A DNA stretch of 64,000 nt. It comes from Thiofilum sp. Its GTDB lineage: Bacteria > Pseudomonadota > Gammaproteobacteria > Thiotrichales > Thiotrichaceae. The notes beneath the pieces were generated by a model. That model worked only from the letters and a program-made list of their open reading frames with translations. It was not told the DNA's origin and did not search any database. Shown in pieces: positions 1 through 8,237 of the stretch. The DNA lies in contig NZ_JADJTF010000004.1 of NCBI RefSeq assembly GCF_016711335.1, positions 124,001 through 188,000 on the forward strand, written 5' to 3'. The translations under genes and the position numbers were made by a program. How positions within the stretch are numbered: the stretch's first letter is position 1; the number at the start of each line of letters is the position of its first letter.

Positions 1-231
1 TTGCAAATGAGCAGCTATGGATGAGTTGACCATCGTTTAGTCCTTATAGTTATTGGTTAGACTGAGCATACTTAAATTTTTACCCTAGTACGACTATGAG
101 ATTGTGCTAGCCCTGCTCATTTTACTTCCTACAGTATATAAAAGGTACTAAATAAGTTTTTAATCGATATTAAAAATATACTAATTCAATATAGTTTCAG
201 TGTCTGAAAATAAGATTTCAGTAGTATCTTG

Positions 232-401
232 AAAACAACAAACAACAAACAACAAACAACAAACAACAAACAACAAACAACAAACAACAAACAACAAACA
301 ACAAACAACAAACAAACACGACCCAATCAGCGTTAAAAGTGTAGAACTTTCCGCTGAGCTTGCTGTTGTTTGTCTTGTTTGTCTTGTTTATCTTGTTTAG
401 A
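232..401. repeat. Tandem A/C repeat plus complementary T/G repeat upstream of the iterons
   Basis: From 232 to 319 the top strand contains only A and C, built from about eleven copies of a 7-base unit (AACAAAC). At 366-401 there are four copies of a 9-base unit (TTGTTTGTC, last two varied), which is nearly the complement of the first tract. The first iteron (339-354) lies between them. Tandem repeats of low melting stability are usual beside iteron origins, as unwinding or entry regions. The pairing of the two tracts is my inference. Confidence 0.7.
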
Positions 402-840
402 GGCTTGTAAGGTACTGTTTTTTAAAATGAATTTTTCATTAAAGTGTAGAACTTTCCGCGTAAAGTGTAGAACTTTCCGCTAAAGGTGTAGAACTTTCCG
501 CGTAAAGTGTAGAACTTTCCGCAAAAAAGCAGCATTAAAGTGTAGAACTTTCCGCGTCGCTCAATTAGCAGGGTTTTAGGGCATAAAAGTGTAGCTTCTT
601 TCGCATGAAAAATGAGCAATTAGCTTAGGATAGCCTCAAAAGGTGTAGAACTTTCCGCATAACGCTTGTGCTGCCAAAAAATGTATCGAACCCTGCTCTT
701 CTCTCAAAAGTGTAGATTTTTCCGCAAGCGATATAGATTAAGTTAGGAGGTATGGTTATCCCTAAAAGTGTAGAACTTTCCGCAATACAAAAAGCTATAA
801 GTTGGATATGGGATTAATAAAAAAGTGTAGAACTTTCCGC
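339..840. other. Iteron cluster, probable origin of replication (oriV)
   Basis: A 16-base iteron, GTGTAGAACTTTCCGC, occurs at 339, 444, 465, 486, 507, 540, 643, 768 and 825, with two degenerate copies at 589 and 710. Four copies (444-507) are spaced exactly 21 bases apart, two helical turns, so bound initiators would face the same side of the DNA. All are in the same orientation and lie just upstream of the rep gene. This is the classic design of a Rep_3/RepE plasmid origin. I saw no convincing DnaA box. Confidence 0.88.
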
Positions 841-972
841 ATTGTGAGTATTTAAGTTTTTTAGGTTGGTTTTTGGGAGCATTTGTGAAATGATCTAGCC
901 TTTGAGTGTAGTATTCATTAATTAACTACACTATCTCAAGTATTAACTCAGCTTTTAATAGTTAGGATCAGT

Positions 973-2325
973 ATGAATCAGCTTAAAAATAAAGGTAATT
1001 TAGTCAGTTATTCCAATAACTTAGCTGAAGCACGCTACTCGCTCCTTCCTATTGAGCAAAAGCTGATTTTTGCCATGATTTCACTCATTTCTCCTGATGA
1101 TGAGGAGTTTAAGACTTACAAAATCGATGTACGTCAATTGGCTGACTATATGGCGATTGATCGCAAAAGTGCTTTGCGTGAGTTGGATAAAGCGACTGAT
1201 CGTTTGATGGCGCGGGTGTTACGTATCCCCATTGATGATGGCAAGCGCTTATTGAAGCTGCATTGGGTATCGCATTGTACTTTGGGTGACAAGGTGGTGG
1301 AGTTTTCCTTTCATGAAAAACTCAAACCCTATTTGCTGCGCCTTAAAGGGCATTTTGCTAGTTTCAAATATCAGATCATTGTGAGTTTTCGCGGGAGTTA
1401 TACTATTCGCATTTATCACTTGCTCAAGACTTGGGAGTACAAGGGTTTTTGTGAGTATGCCTTGAGTGAGTTTCGGGAAATTCTCGATATTGATGCAGAA
1501 AAATATCCCGAATTCAAAGAGTTTAATCGCAATGTGCTAGCCCCTGCTAAACGTGAATTTGAAAAGCAGGATAAAGCTACAGGCTTGTATCTGTCGGATA
1601 TTAGCTTCGATTTACAAACTATTCGTACCGGACGCAGTATTACTCACCTACGCTTCATAATTAAAAAACAAGCTTATCAAGAAGCGTTTAGCTTATTGCC
1701 ACAGTCCGATCCCAATGAAGTGGAGGTTTTAGCAGCGGTTACTGAGGTCGAATCACCTGCACTAGCTGCTTTGCGCTTACATGGTATTAGCGACGAACTG
1801 GCGGAGAGCTTTATTGCTGAGCAAGGTGACGAGGCCGTGTTGCGCTGTGTGAATTTGTTTGAGGAGCAGGTATTGGCTGGCAAAGTAAAAGCTCAAGGGG
1901 CGGGCTTGCTGCTTACTTTACTCAAAAGTGGTGCAGGCTTTAAAACGCCTTTTGAACTGCAATTAGAACAAAAAAAGCACACCCAAGAGCAACAAAAGCA
2001 GCGCCAGCAACAAGCACTCGATCAAGCTGAAAAGCTAGCCAAGCGTAAAGCGCAGTGGGATAAAGATTATAGGGCTAAGGTTAAGCAGGAAATCATTGCT
2101 CAACTCAGTACCGAGCAGCAAGCCGAGTTATTGGCAAGTATTAAACGTGACAACCCCATTGTGGCGAGCTTTATTGAGGATTTAAATAGCCATTATTGCA
2201 GTGCTAGCCTTTTAGCACTAGCGCCTCATTTCGAGGCTGGACGTGCTGCTTATTTTGCCGAAAGAATGCAAGCAGAAGGTTTCATTGAGCTTGAAACTGC
2301 CTCTGAACCTTTAGTGTTATCTTGA
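973..2325 (+). CDS. Rep_3-family plasmid replication initiator
   Basis: The N-terminal ~230 residues match the winged-helix initiator fold of Rep_3 proteins (RepE/RepA type). It opens with SNNLAEARYSLLPIEQKLIFAMISLI and a following segment rich in basic DNA-contact positions (TIRIYHLLKTWEYKGF). Such proteins bind iterons as monomers to open the origin and as dimers to repress their own gene. The C-terminal half (about residues 240-450) is unusual. It is low in recognisable domains and has a Q/K-rich, coiled-coil-like stretch near residues 335-375. The gene sits 132 bases downstream of the last upstream iteron, and a further iteron follows directly after its stop codon. Its size (450 aa) is larger than a typical 250-330 aa RepE protein. 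Confidence is high for the class; no specific Rep name is assigned. Confidence 0.9.
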   Translation: MNQLKNKGNLVSYSNNLAEARYSLLPIEQKLIFAMISLISPDDEEFKTYKIDVRQLADYMAIDRKSALRELDKATDRLMARVLRIPIDDGKRLLKLHWVSHCTLGDKVVEFSFHEKLKPYLLRLKGHFASFKYQIIVSFRGSYTIRIYHLLKTWEYKGFCEYALSEFREILDIDAEKYPEFKEFNRNVLAPAKREFEKQDKATGLYLSDISFDLQTIRTGRSITHLRFIIKKQAYQEAFSLLPQSDPNEVEVLAAVTEVESPALAALRLHGISDELAESFIAEQGDEAVLRCVNLFEEQVLAGKVKAQGAGLLLTLLKSGAGFKTPFELQLEQKKHTQEQQKQRQQQALDQAEKLAKRKAQWDKDYRAKVKQEIIAQLSTEQQAELLASIKRDNPIVASFIEDLNSHYCSASLLALAPHFEAGRAAYFAERMQAEGFIELETASEPLVLS

Positions 2326-2329
2326 TAAA

Positions 2330-2345
2330 GTGTAGAACTTTCCGC
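2330..2345 (+). repeat. Isolated iteron directly after rep
   Basis: A perfect copy of the 16-base iteron starts five bases after the rep stop codon, about 1.5 kb from the main cluster and in the same orientation. It could be an extra initiator binding site for copy-number control or handcuffing. Confidence 0.8.
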
Positions 2346-2434
2346 AGCTTGTACAGGATAGGTCTGAGCCTTGCCATTCAACCTTGTAGCTGTATTAAGC
2401 TAAAACCCTCTAAAATTCATTTAAAGCGATTTTT

Positions 2435-3043
2435 ATGCTGAACCCTAGCTTACCCATTACCCCACCGCGTTGCGCTTGGTTAAACCTCAATAAAAGCGAT
2501 TATGTGCAATATCATGATGAGGAGTGGGGCGTTCCCTCTTTTGACGAGCATTATTTGTTTGAATGTTTATGTCTAGAAGCCAGCCAAGCAGGTTTGAGTT
2601 GGTACACCGTATTGGTGAAGCGTGAGGCTTATCGACAAGCTTTTGATGGCTTTGATCCCGCCAAAGTTGCGCTTTATGATGTGGCTAAGATTGATGAGCT
2701 AATGGCTAATCAGGGCTTAATCCGTCATCGCGGTAAATTTGAGGCATTGATTAATAACGCTAAGCATTTTTTAGCTATCCAGACGGAGTGCGGCAGTTTT
2801 GCGCAATACCTTTGGGCATTGGTGGGAGGTAAACCGCAGCAGCGTGAGATTCGCTCGCCTGCTGATTATCGTGCGACTAGCCCAGAGTCCGATGCTTTAG
2901 CTAAAGATTTAAAGCGCCGTGGTTTTAAGTTTTTAGGCTCGACGACCTGCTACGCCTATATGCAAGCGGTGGGGTTGGTGAATGATCATCAGTGGGATTG
3001 TCATTGTCGTGAGCGAGTCAAGGCATTAGGCGAAAAGGTGTAG
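2435..3043 (+). CDS. tag: DNA-3-methyladenine glycosylase I
   Basis: The enzyme excises 3-methyladenine from alkylated DNA as the first step of base excision repair. The 202-residue length matches Escherichia coli Tag (187 aa), and identity is visible throughout: YHDEEWGVP, CLEASQAGLSWYTVL, GLIRHRGK, RGFKFLGSTTCYAYMQAVGLVNDH. The zinc ligands of Tag appear as Cys13, His27 and the late His and Cys of NDHQWDCHC. The ATG at 2435 gives the expected N-terminus. The gene lies between rep and cas6 on the same strand. Its last codon and TAG stop are the first bases of an iteron (3038-3053), so the reading frame ends inside an initiator-binding sequence. Confidence 0.95.
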   Translation: MLNPSLPITPPRCAWLNLNKSDYVQYHDEEWGVPSFDEHYLFECLCLEASQAGLSWYTVLVKREAYRQAFDGFDPAKVALYDVAKIDELMANQGLIRHRGKFEALINNAKHFLAIQTECGSFAQYLWALVGGKPQQREIRSPADYRATSPESDALAKDLKRRGFKFLGSTTCYAYMQAVGLVNDHQWDCHCRERVKALGEKV

Positions 3044-3053
3044 AACTTTCCGC
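3038..3053 (+). repeat. Iteron overlapping the tag stop codon
   Basis: A perfect GTGTAGAACTTTCCGC copy supplies the final GTG (Val) and TAG stop of tag. It is the most distant iteron from the origin, 2.2 kb from the cluster. Confidence 0.8.
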
Positions 3054-3068
3054 ATAGCAACTATTAAA

Positions 3069-3100
3069 ACAGTACTTTAACGGTAAATATCAAGTACTGT
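3069..3100. promoter_or_regulatory. Inverted repeat upstream of cas6, candidate operator
   Basis: Perfect 9-base arms, ACAGTACTT and AAGTACTGT, are separated by 14 bases and end just before the AGGAG ribosome binding site of cas6. The geometry suits a dimeric regulator, but the binding protein is unknown. The AGTACT core recurs in many other intergenic regions of the window. Confidence 0.45.
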
Positions 3101-3115
3101 AGGAGTATTGTTTAA

Positions 3116-4063
3116 ATGGTTTTTCAGTTAGATGTACAGCGTTATCAATTGGAGTATGTAGCTCAGACTGAGGGACAATTTCCGCACTATGCGGGGTCGA
3201 TGTGGCGCGGTGCATGGGGACATGCCTTAAAGCGCACGGTATGTATTACACGTTTACCACAATGTGAGCATTGCTTGCTGCGGGGGCAATGCGTTTATAG
3301 CCAACTCTTTGAAACACCCGCAGGGCGTGAACCTTTGCTAGGTAAGATTAATCATGCTCCGCACCCTTATAGTATTCATCCCTTAGCGACTTCAGGTGCT
3401 TCATTTAGTCAGGGTGCATTACTGACTATCGGATTGACCTTAATCGGGCACGCTCATCAACAACTTTCCTATTTGCTCTATGCCTTTGAACAATTGGGTC
3501 GGCACGGTTTGGGTAAGGCACAGGCTCGCTTACAGCTTCACGCGGTCTATCAAGAATCAGCTTTAGGTGAACAAGATTGGCAGTTAATCTATCAACCTGA
3601 TATGTCACTTAAGGCTTTACCACCTAGTGAGCTGTTAATTCCTAGCGCACCTAGTAGGGTGCAACTCACTTGGCTCACGCCCTATCGTGCGCAGTATCAA
3701 GAGCGTTTGTTAAAGCCAGCCCATTTTACCCCTGATGTTTTGGTTATGGGTTTAGTACGGCGTATCTCATTATTGGCCGCTTATTGGGGGCAAGCGTGGT
3801 CTGGAATGGATGAGCTAATACCTGCGCTACAGCAAGCCGCTAGTACCCTAAGGCTGGAGCAAAGCACATTGTATTGGCAAGCGTGGTCGCGTTTTTCTAA
3901 TCGTCAGCAGCGCTTAGTGCAGATGGATGGCATGATGGGAAGTGTGGTGCTCTCAGGCGAGGGCTTAACGACGGTTTGGCCTTGGTTATGGTTTGGGCAG
4001 TGGGTGCAGGTGGGTAAGGGTACGGTGATGGGATTGGGAGCTTATCGGTTAGAGGCGGTGTGA
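3116..4063 (+). CDS. cas6: CRISPR pre-crRNA processing endoribonuclease Cas6 (RAMP)
   Basis: Cas6 cuts the long CRISPR transcript within repeats to make crRNA units. The 315-residue protein has the layout of the Cas6 C-terminal RAMP family: an N-terminal SMWRGAWGHALKR segment, a four-cysteine cluster (Cys43, Cys50, Cys53, Cys59) seen in this subgroup, and a C-terminal glycine-rich loop GKGTVMGLGAYRLE (about 301-314). A good AGGAG ribosome binding site lies 11 bases before the ATG. The gene is followed by the cas2-like gene and CRISPR array 1, and is separated from the cmr genes by that array. It most likely serves both arrays, which share one repeat. The catalytic residue cannot be assigned from sequence alone. 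Confidence 0.85.
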   Translation: MVFQLDVQRYQLEYVAQTEGQFPHYAGSMWRGAWGHALKRTVCITRLPQCEHCLLRGQCVYSQLFETPAGREPLLGKINHAPHPYSIHPLATSGASFSQGALLTIGLTLIGHAHQQLSYLLYAFEQLGRHGLGKAQARLQLHAVYQESALGEQDWQLIYQPDMSLKALPPSELLIPSAPSRVQLTWLTPYRAQYQERLLKPAHFTPDVLVMGLVRRISLLAAYWGQAWSGMDELIPALQQAASTLRLEQSTLYWQAWSRFSNRQQRLVQMDGMMGSVVLSGEGLTTVWPWLWFGQWVQVGKGTVMGLGAYRLEAV

Positions 4064-4098
4064 GTACACAATGGTTTTAGTGACAATGTGTATGTGCC

Positions 4099-4395
4099 GT
4101 GGTCGGTACGGATTCATCTCTTAAACGTTTGGGGCGGGTGCATCGTTTGTTAAAAAAGCAGGCAGTGCCGTTGCAGTATTCGGTGTTTTTGGTGGAGTTG
4201 AATGCACGGGGACGTGAGCGCTTGATTAAGCGTTTGGCGGCTTTGATTCACGCTAAGCAGGATGATGTGCGTATTTATCCTTTGCCGAGTGAGCCGCAGT
4301 GGTGTGGGTTGGGGCGGGCGTTGTGGGATGAGGGGGTGATGCTGGAAGGGTTGCGTTTGCCGCCACTGCTGCGGTATCGGGCGGATGAGGAGTAA
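4099..4395 (+). CDS. cas2: Cas2-like protein, N-terminus abnormal (possible frameshift)
   Basis: Cas2 pairs with Cas1 in spacer integration. The body is clearly Cas2: SLKRLGRVHRLLKKQAVPLQYSVFLVEL followed by a second half ending DVRIYPLPSEP. The usual start, a hydrophobic strand ending in Tyr-Asp, is missing from this frame. The GTG at 4099 is only an operational start, and the open frame reaches back only to a TGA at 4081. Removing one G near 4110 would join an upstream ATG frame (4071) to give Arg-Tyr-Asp-Ser-Ser-Leu-Lys, which restores the Tyr-Asp motif. This suggests a one-base insertion, either real decay or a read error. No cas1 is present in the window, so adaptation by this locus alone is doubtful. 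Confidence 0.65.
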   Translation: MVGTDSSLKRLGRVHRLLKKQAVPLQYSVFLVELNARGRERLIKRLAALIHAKQDDVRIYPLPSEPQWCGLGRALWDEGVMLEGLRLPPLLRYRADEE

Positions 4396-4400
4396 TAATA

Positions 4401-4579
4401 TGGCGATGAATGGTGGATTAATGAAGGATAGAGGTTTATACTCTGAGGCGTTTAAGTTCTTTAACAATCTGGTTTTTGGGTTTTGCTTAAGATTTTACCA
4501 CCCTAGCTTTTTTGGAGGTAAAATTTCCGCTAAGGGTCTTTGCAAGTCATTGACTCTAAAGCCTCTCCAGACACGAAGG
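4401..4579 (+). promoter_or_regulatory. CRISPR leader 1
   Basis: This 179-base A/T-rich stretch starts six bases after the cas2 stop and runs to the first repeat. It matches 18751-18929 without gaps; I count 11 differences, most in the distal 40 bases. It contains an inverted repeat, ATTTTACC and GGTAAAAT, around a T-run. A conserved block directly before the first repeat and duplication at both arrays identify it as leader and promoter. Confidence 0.85.
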
Positions 4580-5874
4580 GTTTAAACGATTGCCCTGTTT
4601 AAAAGGGATTAAGACCGTATTCGGGATTTCCCAAATTACCGTAGCGCTCGTTTAAACGATTGCCCTGTTTAAAAGGGATTAAGACAGGGTAAACCAGCAG
4701 GCATGGTTATCTCATGATGGTTTAAACGATTGCCCTGTTTAAAAGGGATTAAGACTTCCTTCACTTCCTAAATTTAAATTTCCTCCTATGTTTAAACGAT
4801 TGCCCTGTTTAAAAGGGATTAAGACGGCGTACAGTTTCAGATAATTCGGAACTAATCATTGTTTAAACGATTGCCCTGTTTAAAAGGGATTAAGACTGAG
4901 TTTTTTCGTACACAGTTTTCAGCCGTGCATTGTTTAAACGATTGCCCTGTTTAAAAGGGATTAAGACGGGATAATTCTGATGGGAAATAGTCCGGTAGGC
5001 GTTTAAACGATTGCCCTGTTTAAAAGGGATTAAGACGCTACATATTGGAGGCAAGCAAGCCTTGTTAGGTTTAAACGATTGCCCTGTTTAAAAGGGATTA
5101 AGACCACTAAGAAGGCTAAGATTTCCTTTTTTAAGTCGGTTTAAACGATTGCCCTGTTTAAAAGGGATTAAGACAATTAACAATTTGCATGTTACTCGCA
5201 GACGGCATGTTTAAACGATTGCCCTGTTTAAAAGGGATTAAGACATAGAGATAGCTAGGTGTGCACACTTCGACAACGTTTAAACGATTGCCCTGTTTAA
5301 AAGGGATTAAGACCCAGCCATTCGGCTTTTTCGCATGAATCGATAACGTTTAAACGATTGCCCTGTTTAAAAGGGATTAAGACCCCATGATTTGCCGGAT
5401 ATTGCAGAAAACCCTGTGTTTAAACGATTGCCCTGTTTAAAAGGGATTAAGACGGTGGCTTATTACCACCATCAAGTATTCTGAAAACGTTTAAACGATT
5501 GCCCTGTTTAAAAGGGATTAAGACAATTTATTCCGGATTGCTTCGTAGTCCTTGTCGGTTTAAACGATTGCCCTGTTTAAAAGGGATTAAGACACTTCAG
5601 TTTCCTCAGCACTGGCAATATCAGTCGTTTAAACGATTGCCCTGTTTAAAAGGGATTAAGACAGTGAGAGGGGATACGTCTTGATACATCATTTAGGTTT
5701 AAACGATTGCCCTGTTTAAAAGGGATTAAGACCAGGGCTGGCGTTTAGACCTTCACTAGGAAGTCTAAGTTTAAACGATTGCCCTGTTTAAAAGGGATTA
5801 AGACCCCGCCTTGCTCAGGGCTGGCGTTTAGACCTTCGGTTTAAACGATTGCCCTGTTTAAAAGGGATTAAGAT
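4580..5874 (+). CRISPR. CRISPR array 1: 19 repeats, 18 spacers
   Basis: The 36-base repeat begins GTTTAAACGATTGCCCTG and ends GGATTAAGAC. Repeats start at 4580, 4650, 4720, 4790, 4861, 4932, 5001, 5069, 5139, 5209, 5278, 5348, 5418, 5489, 5558, 5627, 5697, 5769 and 5839. Spacers are about 33-36 bases. The leader is on the left, and the last repeat is altered at its final base (T for C), as expected for the old end. The predicted 8-base crRNA 5' handle is ATTAAGAC, of type III form. The repeat carries a CCCT/AGGG stem. Spacers 17 (5733-5768) and 18 (5805-5838) share 22 bases. Confidence 0.98.
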
Positions 5875-5892
5875 GTAGGGGCAAAATATTTT

Positions 5893-6990
5893 TTGCCCTC
5901 TACTAAGTGCAGAAACGTGCATAGCTACTGTTTTTTTCATACTTTGATTACCGAAACCCTCTATGCCCTAGCCTGCCAACAGCCCAAACCTTGGATACCT
6001 ACTGAAATCCACATCATCACCACCACCAAAGGCGCTAACATCATCAACACCCAACTCAGCGCCCCCCATCACCGGCTCGCCCAACTCTGCCACGACTACC
6101 AACTTCCAGCCCTAAGCCTAAAACCCGAACACCTCCACCTGATTAGCACCCCACACGGCAAAGCCCTTGACGATATTCGTAGCAGCCACGATAACGCATG
6201 TGCGGCCGACTGCATCATGCACTGTGTGCGCGAATTAACAGCAGATGCCAATAGCAGTTTGCATGTGTCTCTATCGGGTGGGCGGCGCACTATGACCTAT
6301 TACATGGGCTATGCGCTGTCACTATTTGGTCGCCCGCAAGATCGCTTGACCCATGTACTGGTGGATGATGACTACATGTGGCAAGAGCAGTTTTATTACC
6401 CACCCCCACATATCCAAATACTCACTAAAGCCGACGGTTCGCAGGTGGATGCGGCTACCATTGAAGTCACGTTGGCGGATATACCATTTTTACGCCTACG
6501 TGAAGAGTTACCGCTGGAAGCCTTGCATAGCCAAAAAAGCTTTACCGAGATTATTAAAGCCACCCAAGTACGCTTTGACCCGCCCAAGGTTGAGTTCCAT
6601 AGACGCCGCGCTCAAGTTCGATGTAGTGGCGTACTCATCGAATTTACCCCTATACAGGCTACTTTTTATATTTGGATGTTATTACGCCGTCTCCATCAGC
6701 AAGCGCCTATTCATTGGTCTAGTGACGAAACCCCTGATCTGGCTACGCAATTTCTTCAGTGCTATGAGCGTTTATTTGAGCGGAATAGTCACTATGAAGT
6801 GGTGGCTAAAGGCTTAAGTGAGGGCTTTAGCAAAAGCTGGTTTGAGGAACGCAAATCGACTACGAATAAAGCCTTGATTACCGCATTAGGTAAAACCAAA
6901 GCACAACCCTATCTCATTCATGCTCAAGGCAAACGCCCCAAAACCTGTTTTGGCATTACCCTAGCACCTGAGGCTATTGAGGAAATATAA
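5893..6990 (+). CDS. CRISPR-associated CARF protein, NE0113 family, with C-terminal winged-helix-like region
   Basis: Residues about 18-215 match the NE0113 (TIGR02584/PF09623) family: LITETLYALACQQPKPWIPTEIHIITTTKGA, then the ligand-loop motif SLSGGRRTMTYYMGYALSLFG (about 126-146) and a DDDYMWQEQFYYPPP segment. This Rossmann-like fold is taken to bind cyclic oligoadenylate. Residues about 230-360 look like a winged helix (VLIEFTPIQATFYIWMLL, later KSTTNKALITALGKTKAQPYLI), so the protein may be a ligand-sensing DNA binder. The start is uncertain. No ATG is available, so the TTG at 5893 is used. The usual first strand and loop of the family, of the form ILLAVTGLSPQ, is not recognisable, and the frame begins only 18 bases after array 1. 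The N-terminus may be lost. Confidence 0.75.
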   Translation: MPSTKCRNVHSYCFFHTLITETLYALACQQPKPWIPTEIHIITTTKGANIINTQLSAPHHRLAQLCHDYQLPALSLKPEHLHLISTPHGKALDDIRSSHDNACAADCIMHCVRELTADANSSLHVSLSGGRRTMTYYMGYALSLFGRPQDRLTHVLVDDDYMWQEQFYYPPPHIQILTKADGSQVDAATIEVTLADIPFLRLREELPLEALHSQKSFTEIIKATQVRFDPPKVEFHRRRAQVRCSGVLIEFTPIQATFYIWMLLRRLHQQAPIHWSSDETPDLATQFLQCYERLFERNSHYEVVAKGLSEGFSKSWFEERKSTTNKALITALGKTKAQPYLIHAQGKRPKTCFGITLAPEAIEEI

Positions 6991-7179
6991 CAATAGAATA
7001 CTGAAAAAGTACTCTAAAAGTATTGCAAAAACACTATAAAGATACTCTTTGGATACATATCGCTATACTCAGGGTTGGTGTTTTTTTAATTTCAACAAGC
7101 TTGTCGCTACTTGCTTATTATTTAGTATCAGGAATAATGCGGTATAACCTAAACCTCATCTCAACAAAGGGCATTGTTG

Positions 7180-8226
7180 ATGCAAGAATTATCCTACACC
7201 GTGTCATTCACGACACCCGCTTTCCTTAGTAATGCGGAACAACAAGCGCAATGGCGCACACCACCGTTTAAGGCACTGCTCCGCCAGTGGTGGCGGGTTG
7301 CTTATGCAGCAGACAAACAATTTCAGGTCAATATCGCTGAAATGCGCAGAGAGGAGGGTAGCCTGTTTGGACAAGCCCACGAAGGAGATAACCGCAAGAG
7401 TTTGGTGCGTATCAGGCTGAATCACTGGGAAAAAGGTTCTTTAAACTCAATTCCCAGTTCGGGTACAGTTTTCCATGAGGAAGTTGGCAAGGGTGGCGGC
7501 ATGAACATCCAAACCAATGTTTACCTTGGCTATGGCCCGATTAATGCGAACAAAAACGCAATCGAACCAGAAAAGCAAACTGCTGATCTCTGGCTGGGTT
7601 TTCCCGATGCCCACACTAAAAAGATCGCACAAGCAATTCAACTGATAGCGTGGTTTGGAACATTGGGGTCACGTTCACGTAATGGTTGGGGTTCTTTGAA
7701 CGTATCTCCCCAAGATGGAATACTCACTTTTAAAACATTAAGTTCGCTTAGTCTTCAGGGCTTAGTTCGCCCACTGCATGAGTGTCTGCAACTGGATTGG
7801 CCTCATGCGATTGGCTCAGATAGTAAAGGTATTCTTGTTTGGAAAACGACACCGCAAACTTCATGGCGTGATGCAATGCGCGAACTGGCTCGTGTGAAAA
7901 TTGCCTTTCGTACTGCACCTTATTTCAAATTTCCTCAAGCCAAGCCTGATGGCAATTTTCACCCTCGGCACTTGCTTGCTTATCCTGTTACCCGCCATGA
8001 TTTCATTGAATGGAAAAAGAAAAATGGTAGGTTGGGCAATCATATTCGATTCAAAGTAGTGAAAGAAGGAAATAAATATCACGGACTAATCGTTCACCTT
8101 CCTTGTCGCTTGCCCGAAGAGCTAGCCCAATCTTTGCGCCCTAGACCGCAAGAATTAAACATTTGGCAGGAAGTACACAAGGTGCTGGACGATAAAAACA
8201 AAACCAACCTAACCCGCCTGCAATAA
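7180..8226 (+). CDS. cmr1: Type III-B RAMP protein Cmr1 (Cas7 group)
   Basis: Cmr1 caps the 3' end of the type III-B effector complex. The N-terminal strand LSYTVSFTTPAFLSN and the hallmark LRQWWR (about 34-39) are present, along with a glycine-rich FGTLGSRSRNGWGSLN loop near residue 160-173. At 348 residues it is within the family range. The ATG at 7180 is preferred over the TTG at 7174. It follows a 190-base non-coding stretch that probably holds the operon promoter and includes AGTACT and AGTATT elements. cmr2 starts 11 bases after its stop. Confidence 0.9.
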   Translation: MQELSYTVSFTTPAFLSNAEQQAQWRTPPFKALLRQWWRVAYAADKQFQVNIAEMRREEGSLFGQAHEGDNRKSLVRIRLNHWEKGSLNSIPSSGTVFHEEVGKGGGMNIQTNVYLGYGPINANKNAIEPEKQTADLWLGFPDAHTKKIAQAIQLIAWFGTLGSRSRNGWGSLNVSPQDGILTFKTLSSLSLQGLVRPLHECLQLDWPHAIGSDSKGILVWKTTPQTSWRDAMRELARVKIAFRTAPYFKFPQAKPDGNFHPRHLLAYPVTRHDFIEWKKKNGRLGNHIRFKVVKEGNKYHGLIVHLPCRLPEELAQSLRPRPQELNIWQEVHKVLDDKNKTNLTRLQ

Positions 8227-8237
8227 GGAATAACACC

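Noticed and set aside
422..619. Minus-strand open frame with repeated GKFYTL
   Set aside because: It is only the translation of the iteron repeats; no ribosome binding site and no protein-like features.
4385..4585. 66-codon frame over leader 1, with a similar 61-codon frame at 18750-18935
   Set aside because: Both are the CRISPR leaders read as protein. The similarity follows from DNA duplication, the differences change amino acids, and the frames run into the repeats.
5499..5684. Frame with repeated PCLKGIKT
   Set aside because: Translation of CRISPR repeats.
7023..7229. 68-codon hydrophobic frame before cmr1
   Set aside because: No ribosome binding site, overlaps the cmr1 start in another frame, and lies in A/T-rich promoter DNA.
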